Source of the DNA: an uncultured Flavobacteriales bacterium | Lineage (GTDB): Bacteria > Bacteroidota > Bacteroidia > Flavobacteriales_E > Vicingaceae | NCBI GenBank assembly: GCA_913048175.1 | Contig: CAJWVX010000003.1 | Location: 1 to 56,678, forward strand | Direction: 5' to 3' | DNA length: 56,678 nt | In this document: one piece after another, positions 18,437 through 28,054 of the stretch | How positions within the stretch are numbered: the first letter of the stretch is position 1 | Layout of the letters: the number at the start of each line of letters is the position of its first letter | The notes under the pieces: generated by a model | What the model was told of the DNA's origin: nothing | Seen by the model: only the letters and a program-made list of their open reading frames with translations | The model's database searches: none | Translations under genes and position numbers: made by a program

Positions 18437-18562
18437 ACAAATGAATGGAATGTTAAACATAGAGACAATGATGCTCCTGAAGGAATTTATACTTAGAAGG
18501 TATAATTAATGAATATAGATCATAAGCAACCTAAATGACTAGCTCACATTAATTTAACAAGA
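18437..18562 (+). pseudogene. Relic of a type B T9SS C-terminal domain (gliding-motility-associated)
   Basis: Read in one frame, this stretch aligns without gaps to the last 42 residues of the protein ending at 15918. Identical positions include TN-WN, DAP, G-Y, KV-LM, IDH and the final NL-R, 20 of 42 in all. It is interrupted by TAG, TAA and TGA stops. A weaker trace of the preceding FFPPN-FTPN motif may survive near 18366-18410 in another frame. It is the dead end of a third gene of the tandem family; no signal peptide or PKD part remains nearby. Confidence 0.75.
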
Positions 18563-18710
18563 CAAACTGATTTTACTTTCTACTAAAAACGCTAACATCG
18601 TTTAACAACAGTTAAGAAACATTAAAACATTTACAACAAGAGCGTTAAACGAAGATAGAAACAACGTGCTTCCATCTATATTAGATATCTTTTCAAAATA
18701 TTCGTTTAAA

Positions 18711-19880
18711 TTACCCCTTAGGGTTTGCATACATTTTAATATCTGCGGCAGTAATTTTTTTCTCGCATAAGATAATTAAACGTTCTACAATGTTTCTAAG
18801 TTCTCTAATATTACCCGTCCAGTTTACATTTTTCAGCTCTTCTAAGGCATTAGCCTCAAATTCAATATCTCTTCCATGGTCTTGAGACAATTGATTTAAA
18901 AAATACTGAGCCAATACAGGAATATCATCCCTCCTCTCATTTAACGAAGGTACATGAACTAAAATAACACCTAAACGATGATATAAATCTTCTCTAAATT
19001 TTCCTTCAGCAATTTCTTTTACTAAATCTTTATTGGTAGCCGCTAATATTCTAACATTTACTTTAATTTCTTTTTCTCCACCAACACGCATTATTCTACT
19101 TTCTTGCAAAGCTCTTAATACTTTAGCTTGAGCAGAAAGACTCATATCTCCAATCTCATCCAAAAAAAGTGTTCCTCCTTCAGCTTGTTCAAAACAACCT
19201 TTACGTTGCTTAATAGCAGATGTAAATGCTCCTTTTTCATGACCAAACAATTCACTCTCTATTAATTCAGAAGGTATTGCTGCACAGTTAACTTCAACAA
19301 ACGGAGATTTGTTTCTATCAGATTTTTCATGCAAACTAAGAGCAACTAACTCTTTACCCGTACCGTTTCCTCCAGTAATTAAAACTCTAGCATCACTTGG
19401 AGCCACCTTTTCAATCATTTCTTTTACATGCATTATTCCTTCAGATTCTCCAATTATTTCTGTCTGACCTTTTCCTGCACTAACTTTTCTTCTTAATTTT
19501 TTGGTTTCTTGAACCAATTCCTTTCTATCAACAGCATTACGAACAGTAACCAATAAGCGATTTAAATCTAATGGTTTAGAAATAAAATCATAGGCTCCTT
19601 TTTTTAATGCTTCAACAGCTGTTTCTATTGTGCCATGACCAGAAATCATAACTATTGGAGTATCGATACCTTGATTTACCGCAGCCTCTAACACTTCAAT
19701 ACCATCCATTTTTGGCATTTTAATGTCGCACATAATTAAATCATACTTACCAGCTTTAATTTTCTCTAAACCAGCCTGCCCATCCTCTGCTTCATCAACC
19801 TTAAATTTTTCATACTCTAAAATCTCTTTTAATGTATTTCTAATTGGTCTTTCGTCATCTATGATTAATATGTTTGCCAT
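18711..19880 (-). CDS. AAA+ response regulator, NtrC-like, lacking a DNA-binding domain
   Basis: 389 aa from the ATG at 19880, which gives a normal receiver start (MANILIIDDERPIR); the frame runs 12 codons further without a better start. Receiver domain residues 1-120 with phosphorylation site D52 (MCDIKMPKMDG). AAA+ domain: GESEGIMHVKEMIEKVA, Walker A GGNGTGKE at 169-176, Walker B GGTLFLDEIGD at 235-245, arginine-finger region FREDLYHRLGV. The sigma-54 contact loop reads GAFTSA (217-222) instead of the usual GAFTGA, and the chain ends soon after TGNIRELRNIVERLI with no Fis-type helix-turn-helix. This variant is known in Bacteroidota, where sigma-54 use and DNA binding by such proteins are uncertain. 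No partner histidine kinase is in the window. Confidence 0.88.
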   Translation of the reverse strand: MANILIIDDERPIRNTLKEILEYEKFKVDEAEDGQAGLEKIKAGKYDLIMCDIKMPKMDGIEVLEAAVNQGIDTPIVMISGHGTIETAVEALKKGAYDFISKPLDLNRLLVTVRNAVDRKELVQETKKLRRKVSAGKGQTEIIGESEGIMHVKEMIEKVAPSDARVLITGGNGTGKELVALSLHEKSDRNKSPFVEVNCAAIPSELIESELFGHEKGAFTSAIKQRKGCFEQAEGGTLFLDEIGDMSLSAQAKVLRALQESRIMRVGGEKEIKVNVRILAATNKDLVKEIAEGKFREDLYHRLGVILVHVPSLNERRDDIPVLAQYFLNQLSQDHGRDIEFEANALEELKNVNWTGNIRELRNIVERLIILCEKKITAADIKMYANPKG

Positions 19881-19914
19881 TCTTTTTAGTGTTTTGTTAG
19901 AATATGTAAAACAC

Positions 19915-19958
19915 ACCCCTAGAATTTCTAAGCAACAAGTTGCAAAGAACTTCTTGCC
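19915..19958 (+). repeat. 44-base dispersed repeat, copy A
   Basis: Shares CTAAG-AACAAGTTGCAAAG and then AACTTCTT with 22445-22488, same orientation. It contains the inverted repeat AAGTT-GCAAAG-AACTT. The two copies bracket the ABC exporter genes. Confidence 0.65.
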
Positions 19959-19974
19959 CCTCTCAAGAGGGGGC
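19956..19974 (-). terminator. Hairpin downstream of the ABC exporter genes
   Basis: CCCCTC-tcaa-GAGGGG forms a strong six-pair stem just beyond the permease stop codon (19983). There is no U-run on the minus strand, so it may be an RNA-stabilising hairpin or part of the adjacent repeat rather than an intrinsic terminator. Confidence 0.4.
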
Positions 19975-19982
19975 TTCTAAAA

Positions 19983-21284
19983 TCATCCTTTATAAAAAAG
20001 CCACTTCCAAAGTTCTTTGTAAGTTACCTTCTTACCATACATTAATATTCCTGTTCTATAAATTTTTGCTGCCATCCATGTTGCACCTAAAAATCCTAAA
20101 ATCAATAAAATCATTGATAATATTAACTCCCATGCAGCTACACCTCCAAATGGTATTCTTACCATCATAATTATTGGCGAAGTTAATGGACATAGAGATA
20201 ACCAAAATGCCATTGGTCCATCAGGGTTCTCTACAACAGTTTGAGCAACCACAAATGAAAATATTAAAGGTATAGTTATCGGCATCATAAACTGTTGTGT
20301 ATCTGCCTCACTATCAACTGCAGATCCTATTGCTGCTAACAAAGCTCCATACAATAAATATCCACCGATAAAGTAAAATAAAAATGATATAAATATTTGA
20401 AAAATTGGCAAGCTCTCAAGCCCTTCACTTAATATTTGTAATGGATTTGAGATATCAGGCATTCCAGCTTCTTTCATCATATCTGCAGATTGAGACATTG
20501 CAGAAGCATCAACTCCAAAAACACTCATTATTACAGAATAAATTGCCCCTGTCAAAATAGACCAAAGTAAAAACTGTGTTAATCCAACCAATGCAATACC
20601 AAGAATCTTCCCCATCATTAATTCAAATGGTTTTACCGAAGAAATAATAATTTCTACAATTCTACTTGTCTTCTCCTCAATAACACCACGCATGATTTGG
20701 ATCCCATACATAAAAATGAAAAAGTATATTAATATTGCTGCAAAAAAACCAATACCAGTCATTATGGCAACATTCTTAGACTCTTCATCTCCTTCAGCAT
20801 CAATAGATATTGGTTTAACAGTAATGTTAGGCTGAATATCTGAAATTTGCTCTTTAGTCACTTTAAATTGTCGTTGCATTTCTGCACTTCTAATTACATT
20901 TTCAATTGTTCTTTCAATCTTAGCAATAGTTGAAATACCAGGTTGTTTTTTATAAAACATGGTAACATCAGAACCTTTTTTCACACTTTCTATATGGAGT
21001 ATCGCAGTAAAATCACCTTCATATAAATCGGCTTTAGCTTTTTCAATAGACCGGAATCCATCTGCAAACTGAAGTTCTGAAGTATTATCAAACATTTTTA
21101 TAAACAAACCTGTAGTATCAATAACTTCTATCCGTTGTAGATCCTTATCTTTAGTTGCCAACCAAATTGGAACAATCATTAAGCCTGCCATTAACAAAGG
21201 ACCTAATAAGGTCATTACAATAAAAGATGTCTTTTTAACTCTTGTTAAATATTCTCTTGCTATTATTAGTTTAATTTTATTCAA
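19983..21284 (-). CDS. ABC exporter permease, NatB-like (ABC-2 family)
   Basis: 433 aa. One N-terminal membrane segment (TSFIVMTLLGPLLMAGLMIV) is followed by a large extracytoplasmic domain of about 150 residues, then five or so hydrophobic segments (IGFFAAILIYFFIFMYGIQI, ILGIALVGLTQFLLWSIL, IFQIFISFLFYFIGGYLLYG, then IPLIFSFVVAQTVV and ELILSMILLILGFLGATW). The motif MRGVIEEKTSRIVEIIISSV is characteristic of NatB/YhaP-type ABC-2 permeases. It overlaps the ATPase gene by 8 bases, so the pair is translationally coupled. The substrate cannot be told from sequence; sodium export is the model for NatAB, but this is not shown here. Confidence 0.85.
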   Translation of the reverse strand: MNKIKLIIAREYLTRVKKTSFIVMTLLGPLLMAGLMIVPIWLATKDKDLQRIEVIDTTGLFIKMFDNTSELQFADGFRSIEKAKADLYEGDFTAILHIESVKKGSDVTMFYKKQPGISTIAKIERTIENVIRSAEMQRQFKVTKEQISDIQPNITVKPISIDAEGDEESKNVAIMTGIGFFAAILIYFFIFMYGIQIMRGVIEEKTSRIVEIIISSVKPFELMMGKILGIALVGLTQFLLWSILTGAIYSVIMSVFGVDASAMSQSADMMKEAGMPDISNPLQILSEGLESLPIFQIFISFLFYFIGGYLLYGALLAAIGSAVDSEADTQQFMMPITIPLIFSFVVAQTVVENPDGPMAFWLSLCPLTSPIIMMVRIPFGGVAAWELILSMILLILGFLGATWMAAKIYRTGILMYGKKVTYKELWKWLFYKG

Positions 21285-22227
21285 AATCAGCCTCCTCTTC
21301 TAATGTTTCAGGCATAACTTCCTGAACTTTTTGTATAAAAATATCATTCATGCTTGGTGTAATCTCATTTACAGAAAGTACTTGTACTTGACTTATAATA
21401 ATCTTCAGTAATTCATTTACATCGCTCGATTTAGTTGCACGAATCTTAACATATATCTTATTCTCAATCTGCTTTTTATCTAAAATCTCAAAAGCAGTCC
21501 ATAATGCATTAGAAAATGCCATCATATTACCTACAAATACTATTTCAAAAATATTAGATTTAAATGCTTCCTTAACTTCAGAAACCTTTCCTTCTAATAT
21601 CTTTTTTGATTTATTAATCAAAGCTATATCATCACAAATTTCTTCTACAGATTCCATATTATGAGTAGAAAAAATAATCGTAGATCCTTTTTCTCTTAAC
21701 TCTAAAATTTCTTTTTTTATCAGGTTCGTGTTAATTGGATCGAAACCAGAAAACGGTTCATCCAATATTAACAGCTTTGGTTCATGCAATACAGTTGTAA
21801 TAAACTGAATTTTCTGAGCCATTCCCTTAGAAAGTTCTTCTATTTTTTTATCCCACCAACCGTCAATTTCAAACTTCTCAAACCAATATTTCAGTTTTTT
21901 TTTGGCTTCAGATTTACTCATCCCTTTTAGCTGGGCTAAATATAATGCCTGTTCACCAACCTTCATCTTTTTATACAACCCTCTTTCCTCTGGTAAGTAT
22001 CCAATTTGGGCGATATGTTTAGGCGCTAATTTTTCTTTCTGAAAAAAAACTTCTCCTTTATCAGGACCAGTAATTTGGTTGATAATTCTAATCAAAGTAG
22101 TCTTTCCTGCACCATTAGGCCCAAGCAATCCGAAAATGCTTTGTTCCTTTACATGAAGCGAAAGATTATGAAGCGCCTTATGCTCTGCATAACTTTTGTA
22201 AACTCTTTTTACCTGCAATAAATCCAT
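21277..22227 (-). CDS. ABC transporter ATP-binding protein, NatA-like
   Basis: 316 aa. Complete ATPase signature: Walker A GPNGAGKTT near residue 37, Q-loop in QIGYLPEERGLYKKMKVGEQ, ABC signature LSKGMAQKIQFI, Walker B LLILDEPFSGFDP and the switch histidine in IIFSTHNMESVEEICDDIAL. A C-terminal DUF4162-like extension follows (residues about 210-300), as usual in this subfamily. It is the upstream gene of a two-gene operon with the permease. Energises export of an unknown substrate across the inner membrane. Confidence 0.9.
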   Translation of the reverse strand: MDLLQVKRVYKSYAEHKALHNLSLHVKEQSIFGLLGPNGAGKTTLIRIINQITGPDKGEVFFQKEKLAPKHIAQIGYLPEERGLYKKMKVGEQALYLAQLKGMSKSEAKKKLKYWFEKFEIDGWWDKKIEELSKGMAQKIQFITTVLHEPKLLILDEPFSGFDPINTNLIKKEILELREKGSTIIFSTHNMESVEEICDDIALINKSKKILEGKVSEVKEAFKSNIFEIVFVGNMMAFSNALWTAFEILDKKQIENKIYVKIRATKSSDVNELLKIIISQVQVLSVNEITPSMNDIFIQKVQEVMPETLEEEADFE

Positions 22228-22289
22228 AAAAACAAATATAAGTTATTCGACTTTCTTAACCATAAAATTTACATGAATGGTTTATTTTT

Positions 22290-22328
22290 TATTTGGGCAT
22301 TTTAACAGGCTGGTCACTATATCTTTTT
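22290..22328 (+). repeat. Truncated copy of a Bacteroidota-type intergenic repeat
   Basis: TATTTGGGC-TTTTAAC-GGCTGGTCA-T-TATCTTTT matches the reverse complement of 42200-42240 at nearly every base. The second half of the element (the complementary arm and the CCCTAACGC end) is missing here, so this copy is decayed. Confidence 0.6.
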
Positions 22329-22444
22329 TTATAATTACATAGCCCCTTCAGGTAAATATTAAGAACAAATAAAACCTGATAGGATTTTTAACAAGACTAA
22401 AAAAAAGGATACTGTTTCTATACTTAACGCTACATTCTAAAAAA

Positions 22445-22488
22445 ACCCCGAAAATTCTAAGTAACAAGTTGCAAAGAACTTCTTTGCC
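22445..22488 (+). repeat. 44-base dispersed repeat, copy B
   Basis: Partner of 19915-19958, differing at a few scattered bases and one-base indels. It lies between the start of the ATPase gene and the gltA terminator. The remainder of the 22228-22556 gap holds only the truncated repeat above and the terminator. Confidence 0.65.
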
Positions 22489-22501
22489 ATCCTAAGTTGA
22501 G

Positions 22502-22536
22502 AATAAAAAAAGCCTCGATAAAAATTATCGAGGCTC
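22502..22536 (-). terminator. Intrinsic terminator of gltA
   Basis: AGCCTCGATA and TATCGAGGCT form a ten-pair stem at 22511-22535, followed on the minus strand by a run of T. Confidence 0.85.
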
Positions 22537-22556
22537 TAAATATAAATTTATTCTTC

Positions 22557-23843
22557 TTATCTATTTGCAATATCAACAAAGTCTCTATCAGTAGCACCAG
22601 TATAAACTTGTCTTGGTCTTCCAATTGGAGCACCATCTTCAATCATTTCTTTCCATTGCGCAATCCAACCTGGCAACCTTCCTAATGCAAACATAACAGT
22701 AAACATTTCTGTAGGAATTCCTAAAGCTCTGTAAATAATTCCTGAATAAAAATCCACATTTGGATATAAACCTCTTGCTTTGAAATATTCATCCTCTAAA
22801 GCAACTTTCTCTAATTTTTTGGCAATATCTAAAACTGGATCATCAACACCTAAAGCATTTAATACATCATCAGCAGCTTTTTTGATAATTGTAGCTCTTG
22901 GATCAAAGTTTTTATAAACTCTATGTCCAAACCCCATCAATCTAAATGGGTCATCTTTATCTTTTGCTTTAGCTACCCATTTATCAACATCTCCATCATC
23001 TTCTTTAATTTGCTCTAACATTTCAATTACAGCCTGATTAGCTCCACCGTGTAATGGCCCCCAAAGTGCTGAAACACCTGCCGAAATAGACGTATACAAA
23101 TTAGCTTGAGAAGAACCTACAACTCTTACAGTGGCAGTAGAACAATTTTGTTCATGATCTGCATGTAAGATTAATAATTTGTTTAATGCTTTCGCAATCA
23201 TTGGGTCAACATCATAATCATCTGTTGGCATAGAGAACATCATATTTAAGAAATTCTCACAATAATCTAAATTGTTATTTGGATAAACAACAGGATGACG
23301 CATTGCATTTTTAAATGCCCAAGCAGCCAATGTTGGTACTTTTGCAATTAATCGGTGTATTGTTAAATCAATAGCTTTTTTAGCTCTATTAGGATTTTGA
23401 GATTCTGGATAAAAAGTAGAAAGTGTACTTAATGAAGCTGCTAAAATACCCATTGGGTGAGCTTTAGCTGGGTAAGCTTCAAAAAACAATCTCATATCTT
23501 CGTGTACAAGTGTATGTTTAGTAATATTTTCTTTAAATTCAGCATACTCAGCAGTAGTTGGTAAGTTACCATAAATAAGTAAATAAGAAACCTCTAAGAA
23601 TTCTGCTTTTTCAGCTAACTGTTCTATTGGATAACCCCTATAACGCAAAATACCTTCTTCACCATTTAAAAATGTAATCCCACTTTTAGTAGAACCTGTA
23701 TTTTTAAAACCTGGATCAATAGTAATATACCCAGTACTAGCTCTTAACTTACTAATGTCAATTGCTTTTTCATTTTCTGAACCCTCAATTACGGGGAACT
23801 CGTATACTTTTCCGTCTAACTCTAATTTTGCTATCTCTGCCAT
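22557..23843 (-). CDS. gltA: Citrate synthase
   Basis: 428 aa, the normal length for the hexameric Gram-negative type. Condenses oxaloacetate and acetyl-CoA at the entry to the TCA cycle. Clear motifs: GEEGILRYRGYPIEQLAE in the N-terminal part, LHADHEQNCSTATVR (first active-site histidine), SALWGPLHGGANQAV (second active-site histidine) and MGFGHRVYKNFDPRA (substrate-binding arginine region and catalytic aspartate). It is monocistronic: terminators lie on both sides and a promoter candidate lies upstream. It would receive the acetyl-CoA made by the beta-oxidation operon, but the two are not linked in sequence. Confidence 0.97.
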   Translation of the reverse strand: MAEIAKLELDGKVYEFPVIEGSENEKAIDISKLRASTGYITIDPGFKNTGSTKSGITFLNGEEGILRYRGYPIEQLAEKAEFLEVSYLLIYGNLPTTAEYAEFKENITKHTLVHEDMRLFFEAYPAKAHPMGILAASLSTLSTFYPESQNPNRAKKAIDLTIHRLIAKVPTLAAWAFKNAMRHPVVYPNNNLDYCENFLNMMFSMPTDDYDVDPMIAKALNKLLILHADHEQNCSTATVRVVGSSQANLYTSISAGVSALWGPLHGGANQAVIEMLEQIKEDDGDVDKWVAKAKDKDDPFRLMGFGHRVYKNFDPRATIIKKAADDVLNALGVDDPVLDIAKKLEKVALEDEYFKARGLYPNVDFYSGIIYRALGIPTEMFTVMFALGRLPGWIAQWKEMIEDGAPIGRPRQVYTGATDRDFVDIANR

Positions 23844-23892
23844 TTTCTACCTCTTTTTTTTCGTTATTCTCTCTGAGACTTTCAGAGTTATG

Positions 23893-23924
23893 CGAATATA
23901 ATCATCAAAATATGATTTTCCAAA
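23893..23924 (-). promoter_or_regulatory. Predicted gltA promoter
   Basis: On the minus strand TTTG (23921-23924), 20 bases, then TATATTCG (23893-23900), a 7/8 match to the Bacteroidota -7 element. Transcription would start about 40 bases before the ATG. Confidence 0.5.
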
Positions 23925-23973
23925 TGAATAATATTAAATGATTTAAATTTAACATATTGATAACTTTTACGAC

Positions 23974-24009
23974 ATAAAAAAAGCCACTTCATTTGAAAGT
24001 GGCTTTTAA
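23974..24009 (-). terminator. Intrinsic terminator of eno
   Basis: AAGCCACTT and AAGTGGCTT pair around a short loop (23981-24005), with a run of seven T on the minus strand beyond the stem. Confidence 0.8.
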
Positions 24010-24025
24010 TAAAATTTTGGTTTTC

Positions 24026-25385
<1,360 letters not shown>

Positions 25386-25395
25386 TACTATTAAT

Positions 25396-26076
25396 TTACT
25401 TTTTTTTCTCTCTAACTAAAACCTCATCAATCATACCGTATGCTTTTGCTTCAGTAGCAGTCATCCAGTAATCTCTATCACTATTCCCTTCAACTTCATC
25501 CATAGATTTTCCTGAATGATCTGAAATGATTTCATAAAGCTCCGTTTTTAACTTCATAATTTCTTTCACCGTAATCTCCATATCAGAAGCTTGACCTTGC
25601 GCTCCACCTAATGGTTGGTGAATCATTACTCTTGAATGCTTTAGTGCAGTTCTCTTTCCTTCAGCACCAGCACACAATAAAACTGCTCCCATAGAAGCTG
25701 CCATTCCTGTACAAATTGTTGCTACATCTGGAGCAATGTATTGCATTGTATCATAAATTCCTAATCCAGCATAAACACCTCCACCTGGAGAGTTTAAATA
25801 AATCTGAATATCTTTTTTTGCATCTACAGATTCTAAAAACAATAATTGTGCTTGAATAATGTTGGCTACATGATCATTAATTCCTGTTCCTAAGAAAATA
25901 ATTCTATCCATCATCAAACGAGAGAATACGTCCATAGATGCAACATTCATTTGTCTCTCTTCAATAATTGTTGGAGAAATGTAATTCCCTAAAATTGAAG
26001 TGTATTTATCATAAGAAGTACTGCTTATTCCTTGATGCTTTGTAGCATATTTTCTGAACTCATCTTTATCGAACAT
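25396..26076 (-). CDS. clpP: ATP-dependent Clp protease proteolytic subunit
   Basis: 226 aa. The serine peptidase triad is visible: serine in CTGMAASMGAVLLCAG, histidine in VMIHQPLGGAQGQASD and aspartate in the DYWMTATEAKAYGMIDEVL region. It forms the barrel that degrades proteins fed by ClpX or ClpA. In many bacteria clpP follows tig and precedes clpX. Here tig is upstream in the same orientation, but a terminator and a broken outer-membrane gene separate them, and eno rather than clpX comes next. Confidence 0.96.
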   Translation of the reverse strand: MFDKDEFRKYATKHQGISSTSYDKYTSILGNYISPTIIEERQMNVASMDVFSRLMMDRIIFLGTGINDHVANIIQAQLLFLESVDAKKDIQIYLNSPGGGVYAGLGIYDTMQYIAPDVATICTGMAASMGAVLLCAGAEGKRTALKHSRVMIHQPLGGAQGQASDMEITVKEIMKLKTELYEIISDHSGKSMDEVEGNSDRDYWMTATEAKAYGMIDEVLVREKKK

Positions 26077-26217
26077 ATCGCTTATATTATTATATTAATA
26101 GAGTAATTTTAGAAGGCTAATTTACTATTATATTGTTATTCCTTATTGGGTTTTGATGATTTTTTAAGAACAAGTTTTAAGACCTAATTCTCAACAATTA
26201 AATCTACACATAACAAC

Positions 26218-26588
26218 CTAAGAACCAAAAGCACACCTCAGCTTCAATGCCACATTCCACATGTTTCCATGATATGATAATACAAGTCCCTCAATAATAC
26301 TATATCTATAAATAGGTATAATTTCTATTTGATTTTTTTCATCTAATTTAAACCTACAACCAATAGACAAAGAAACATCAAAATTAAAACCTTTAAACTC
26401 TTCATTTGAAATCCGACTATCGTTAACTGCTATCTGATTATTTATCACTTTCTCTTCTGAAGATAATCCACTAATAAGATACTTAGGAATAGACTCCCAT
26501 TCAATGAAATGTTCTTTTTCAAATAAATAGGCATCCCAATAAGGTTATACTCATTTTTATACTTAGTTGAAAGTACTGTATTATTTGA
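26218..26588 (-). pseudogene. C-terminal remnant of an outer-membrane beta-barrel protein, frameshifted
   Basis: Two overlapping frames on the minus strand together read like the end of a Bacteroidota outer-membrane barrel. The first piece (about 26545-26588) ends in KYKNEYNLIGMPIY. The second (26218-26544) continues EKEHFIEWESIPKYLI, alternating strands such as FKGFNFDVSLSIGCRFKL and IEIIPIYRYSII, and ends NVALKLRCAFGS. A stop closes the second frame at 26545-26547, so a frameshift separates them. No signal peptide or N-terminal part exists because the tig terminator follows at once. The rest of the tig-clpP gap (26077-26217) shows no further feature. Confidence 0.6.
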
Positions 26589-26618
26589 CAAAAAAAAGCC
26601 TCACAATGTGAGGCTTTA
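26589..26618 (-). terminator. Intrinsic terminator of tig
   Basis: AAAGCCTCACA-at-GTGAGGCTTT at 26596-26617 forms a long stem, followed on the minus strand by a T-run. Confidence 0.8.
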
Positions 26619-26622
26619 AATC

Positions 26623-27984
26623 TTATTTTTTATTGTATGCTAATTTCACAAAGGCTTCATAAGTGACCTCTTTTTCTTTTAGCTTTAAATTGCTTTTATA
26701 ATAATCTGTTAACTTAGCATCATACATCATCATGTATAAGTTTCTTGCTTCCTCTTCATTCTGAAGAACTCTGTTAGCAGTTTCAGTTAACTCTTCATCA
26801 TTAGTTCCTCCTGGCAACCCCATTCCAGCCATTTGTTGTGCTAACAATCCTTTTGTATGCTCAACAACTTCCTCTGGAGTAACTTTAATCCCATTACTCT
26901 GAATCAGTTTATTTTCAATTAACTGCCATTGTAAACCTTTAGAATAGTTATCGTATTCTGCTTCAACTTGCTCTAAAGTAAGTGGTTTTTCGTTAGATTC
27001 CCTTATCCATCTCTTTAAGAATGTGTCAGGTAATTTTAATTTCAATTTCTTGATTAATTCATCCTGAATATCAACTTTCAACTTTCGATCAGCATCAGTA
27101 GATAATCCTTTTCCTAATTCTTCAGAAACCTTAGCTCTAAATTCTTTTACATCAGAAATAACTCCTGATCCATAAACTTTATCAAATAACTCTTGATCTA
27201 ATTCTGCAGGAATAATTTTATTGATCTTATCAACTGTAAATTTAAATTTAGAAATTATAGTTTCTAATGCAGCTCCATCAACACCTATAGCAGCAGCCTG
27301 ATCTTGTGGGTTAGCTGAAACAACTCTAGGATCTATCTCATAAGTGTCATTAGTTTTTGCACCAACTAAACTCTTTTGTACTTTTTTATCTGTTACCGCT
27401 TCAATAATGATAACCGAAGTATGACTAATACCACCTTCTTTCACATTACCCTCTCCATCTAACTCTTCAAACTTTCCGAAAACCATATCGTCAGCTTGAG
27501 CAGCATCAGGATTACTCATCTTTCCGTAACGTTTAGCAACATCAGAAATGTATTTATCTACATCCTTATCAGCAACCTTAATTTTGTAATAATCCACTTT
27601 CAATTTAGAAACAACATCAACATTAAATTCTGGTGCGATACCTATTTCATAACTAAATACAAAATCTTTTTGATTAACCCAGTCAATTGAATGCTTCTCA
27701 TCTAACTTTGGAAGTGGATTTCCTAAAAGATTTAAATCTTCCGCTTTAATAAAATTCTGTAAAGATTCAGATAAGATTTTGTTGATTTCCTCAACTATAA
27801 CACTCACTCCAACTTGTTTCTTGATAATTCCCATAGGAACATGACCTTTTCTGAAACCTGGAATATTAGCGTTTTTTCTATGTTTTCTCATAACGTTATC
27901 AACATTCTCTTGATAATCTGCTTGATCTAATTGTATTTTAATGATTGCGTTTAAATCGTCAACTTTTTCTTTAGTAATATTCAT
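26623..27984 (-). CDS. tig: Trigger factor (ribosome-associated chaperone, prolyl isomerase)
   Basis: 453 aa. The N-terminal ribosome-binding domain carries the signature loop IPGFRKGHVPMGII around residues 39-52, preceded by a typical strand-helix start (MNITKEKVDDLNAIIKIQLD). The central part (about 150-250) corresponds to the FKBP-like domain but is divergent, as usual in Bacteroidota. The C-terminal helical arms follow (LKLPDTFLKRWIRE, EYDNYSKGLQWQLIENKLIQ). It shelters nascent chains at the ribosome exit. It lies immediately downstream of the tRNA-Leu terminator and has its own terminator. Confidence 0.93.
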   Translation of the reverse strand: MNITKEKVDDLNAIIKIQLDQADYQENVDNVMRKHRKNANIPGFRKGHVPMGIIKKQVGVSVIVEEINKILSESLQNFIKAEDLNLLGNPLPKLDEKHSIDWVNQKDFVFSYEIGIAPEFNVDVVSKLKVDYYKIKVADKDVDKYISDVAKRYGKMSNPDAAQADDMVFGKFEELDGEGNVKEGGISHTSVIIIEAVTDKKVQKSLVGAKTNDTYEIDPRVVSANPQDQAAAIGVDGAALETIISKFKFTVDKINKIIPAELDQELFDKVYGSGVISDVKEFRAKVSEELGKGLSTDADRKLKVDIQDELIKKLKLKLPDTFLKRWIRESNEKPLTLEQVEAEYDNYSKGLQWQLIENKLIQSNGIKVTPEEVVEHTKGLLAQQMAGMGLPGGTNDEELTETANRVLQNEEEARNLYMMMYDAKLTDYYKSNLKLKEKEVTYEAFVKLAYNKK

Positions 27985-28011
27985 TTGTTACTTTTTATAA
28001 AGTTTATATTA

Positions 28012-28043
28012 TAAAAAAAGGTATAAGGTCGACCCTTATACCT
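28012..28043 (-). terminator. Intrinsic terminator of tRNA-Leu
   Basis: GGTATAAGG (28020-28028) and CCTTATACC (28034-28042) form a nine-pair stem, followed by seven T on the minus strand. Confidence 0.8.
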
Positions 28044-28054
28044 TCTTTGTTTTG

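Larger units (their letters stand above)
17512..18710. other. 1.2 kb gene-poor region with decayed remnants
   Basis: No intact gene is visible in any frame. It contains a minus-strand membrane-protein fragment (17705-17896), a type B T9SS tail with three stops (18437-18562), and two short plus-strand open stretches without recognisable starts: one ending at about 18197 (ELENIDIVENGIRSLEMIPQ and onward) and one ending at about 18352 (KKMVQIIWNDCRKKIYNLNN and onward). The mix points to a graveyard of old genes between the secreted-protein cluster and the housekeeping block. Confidence 0.6.
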
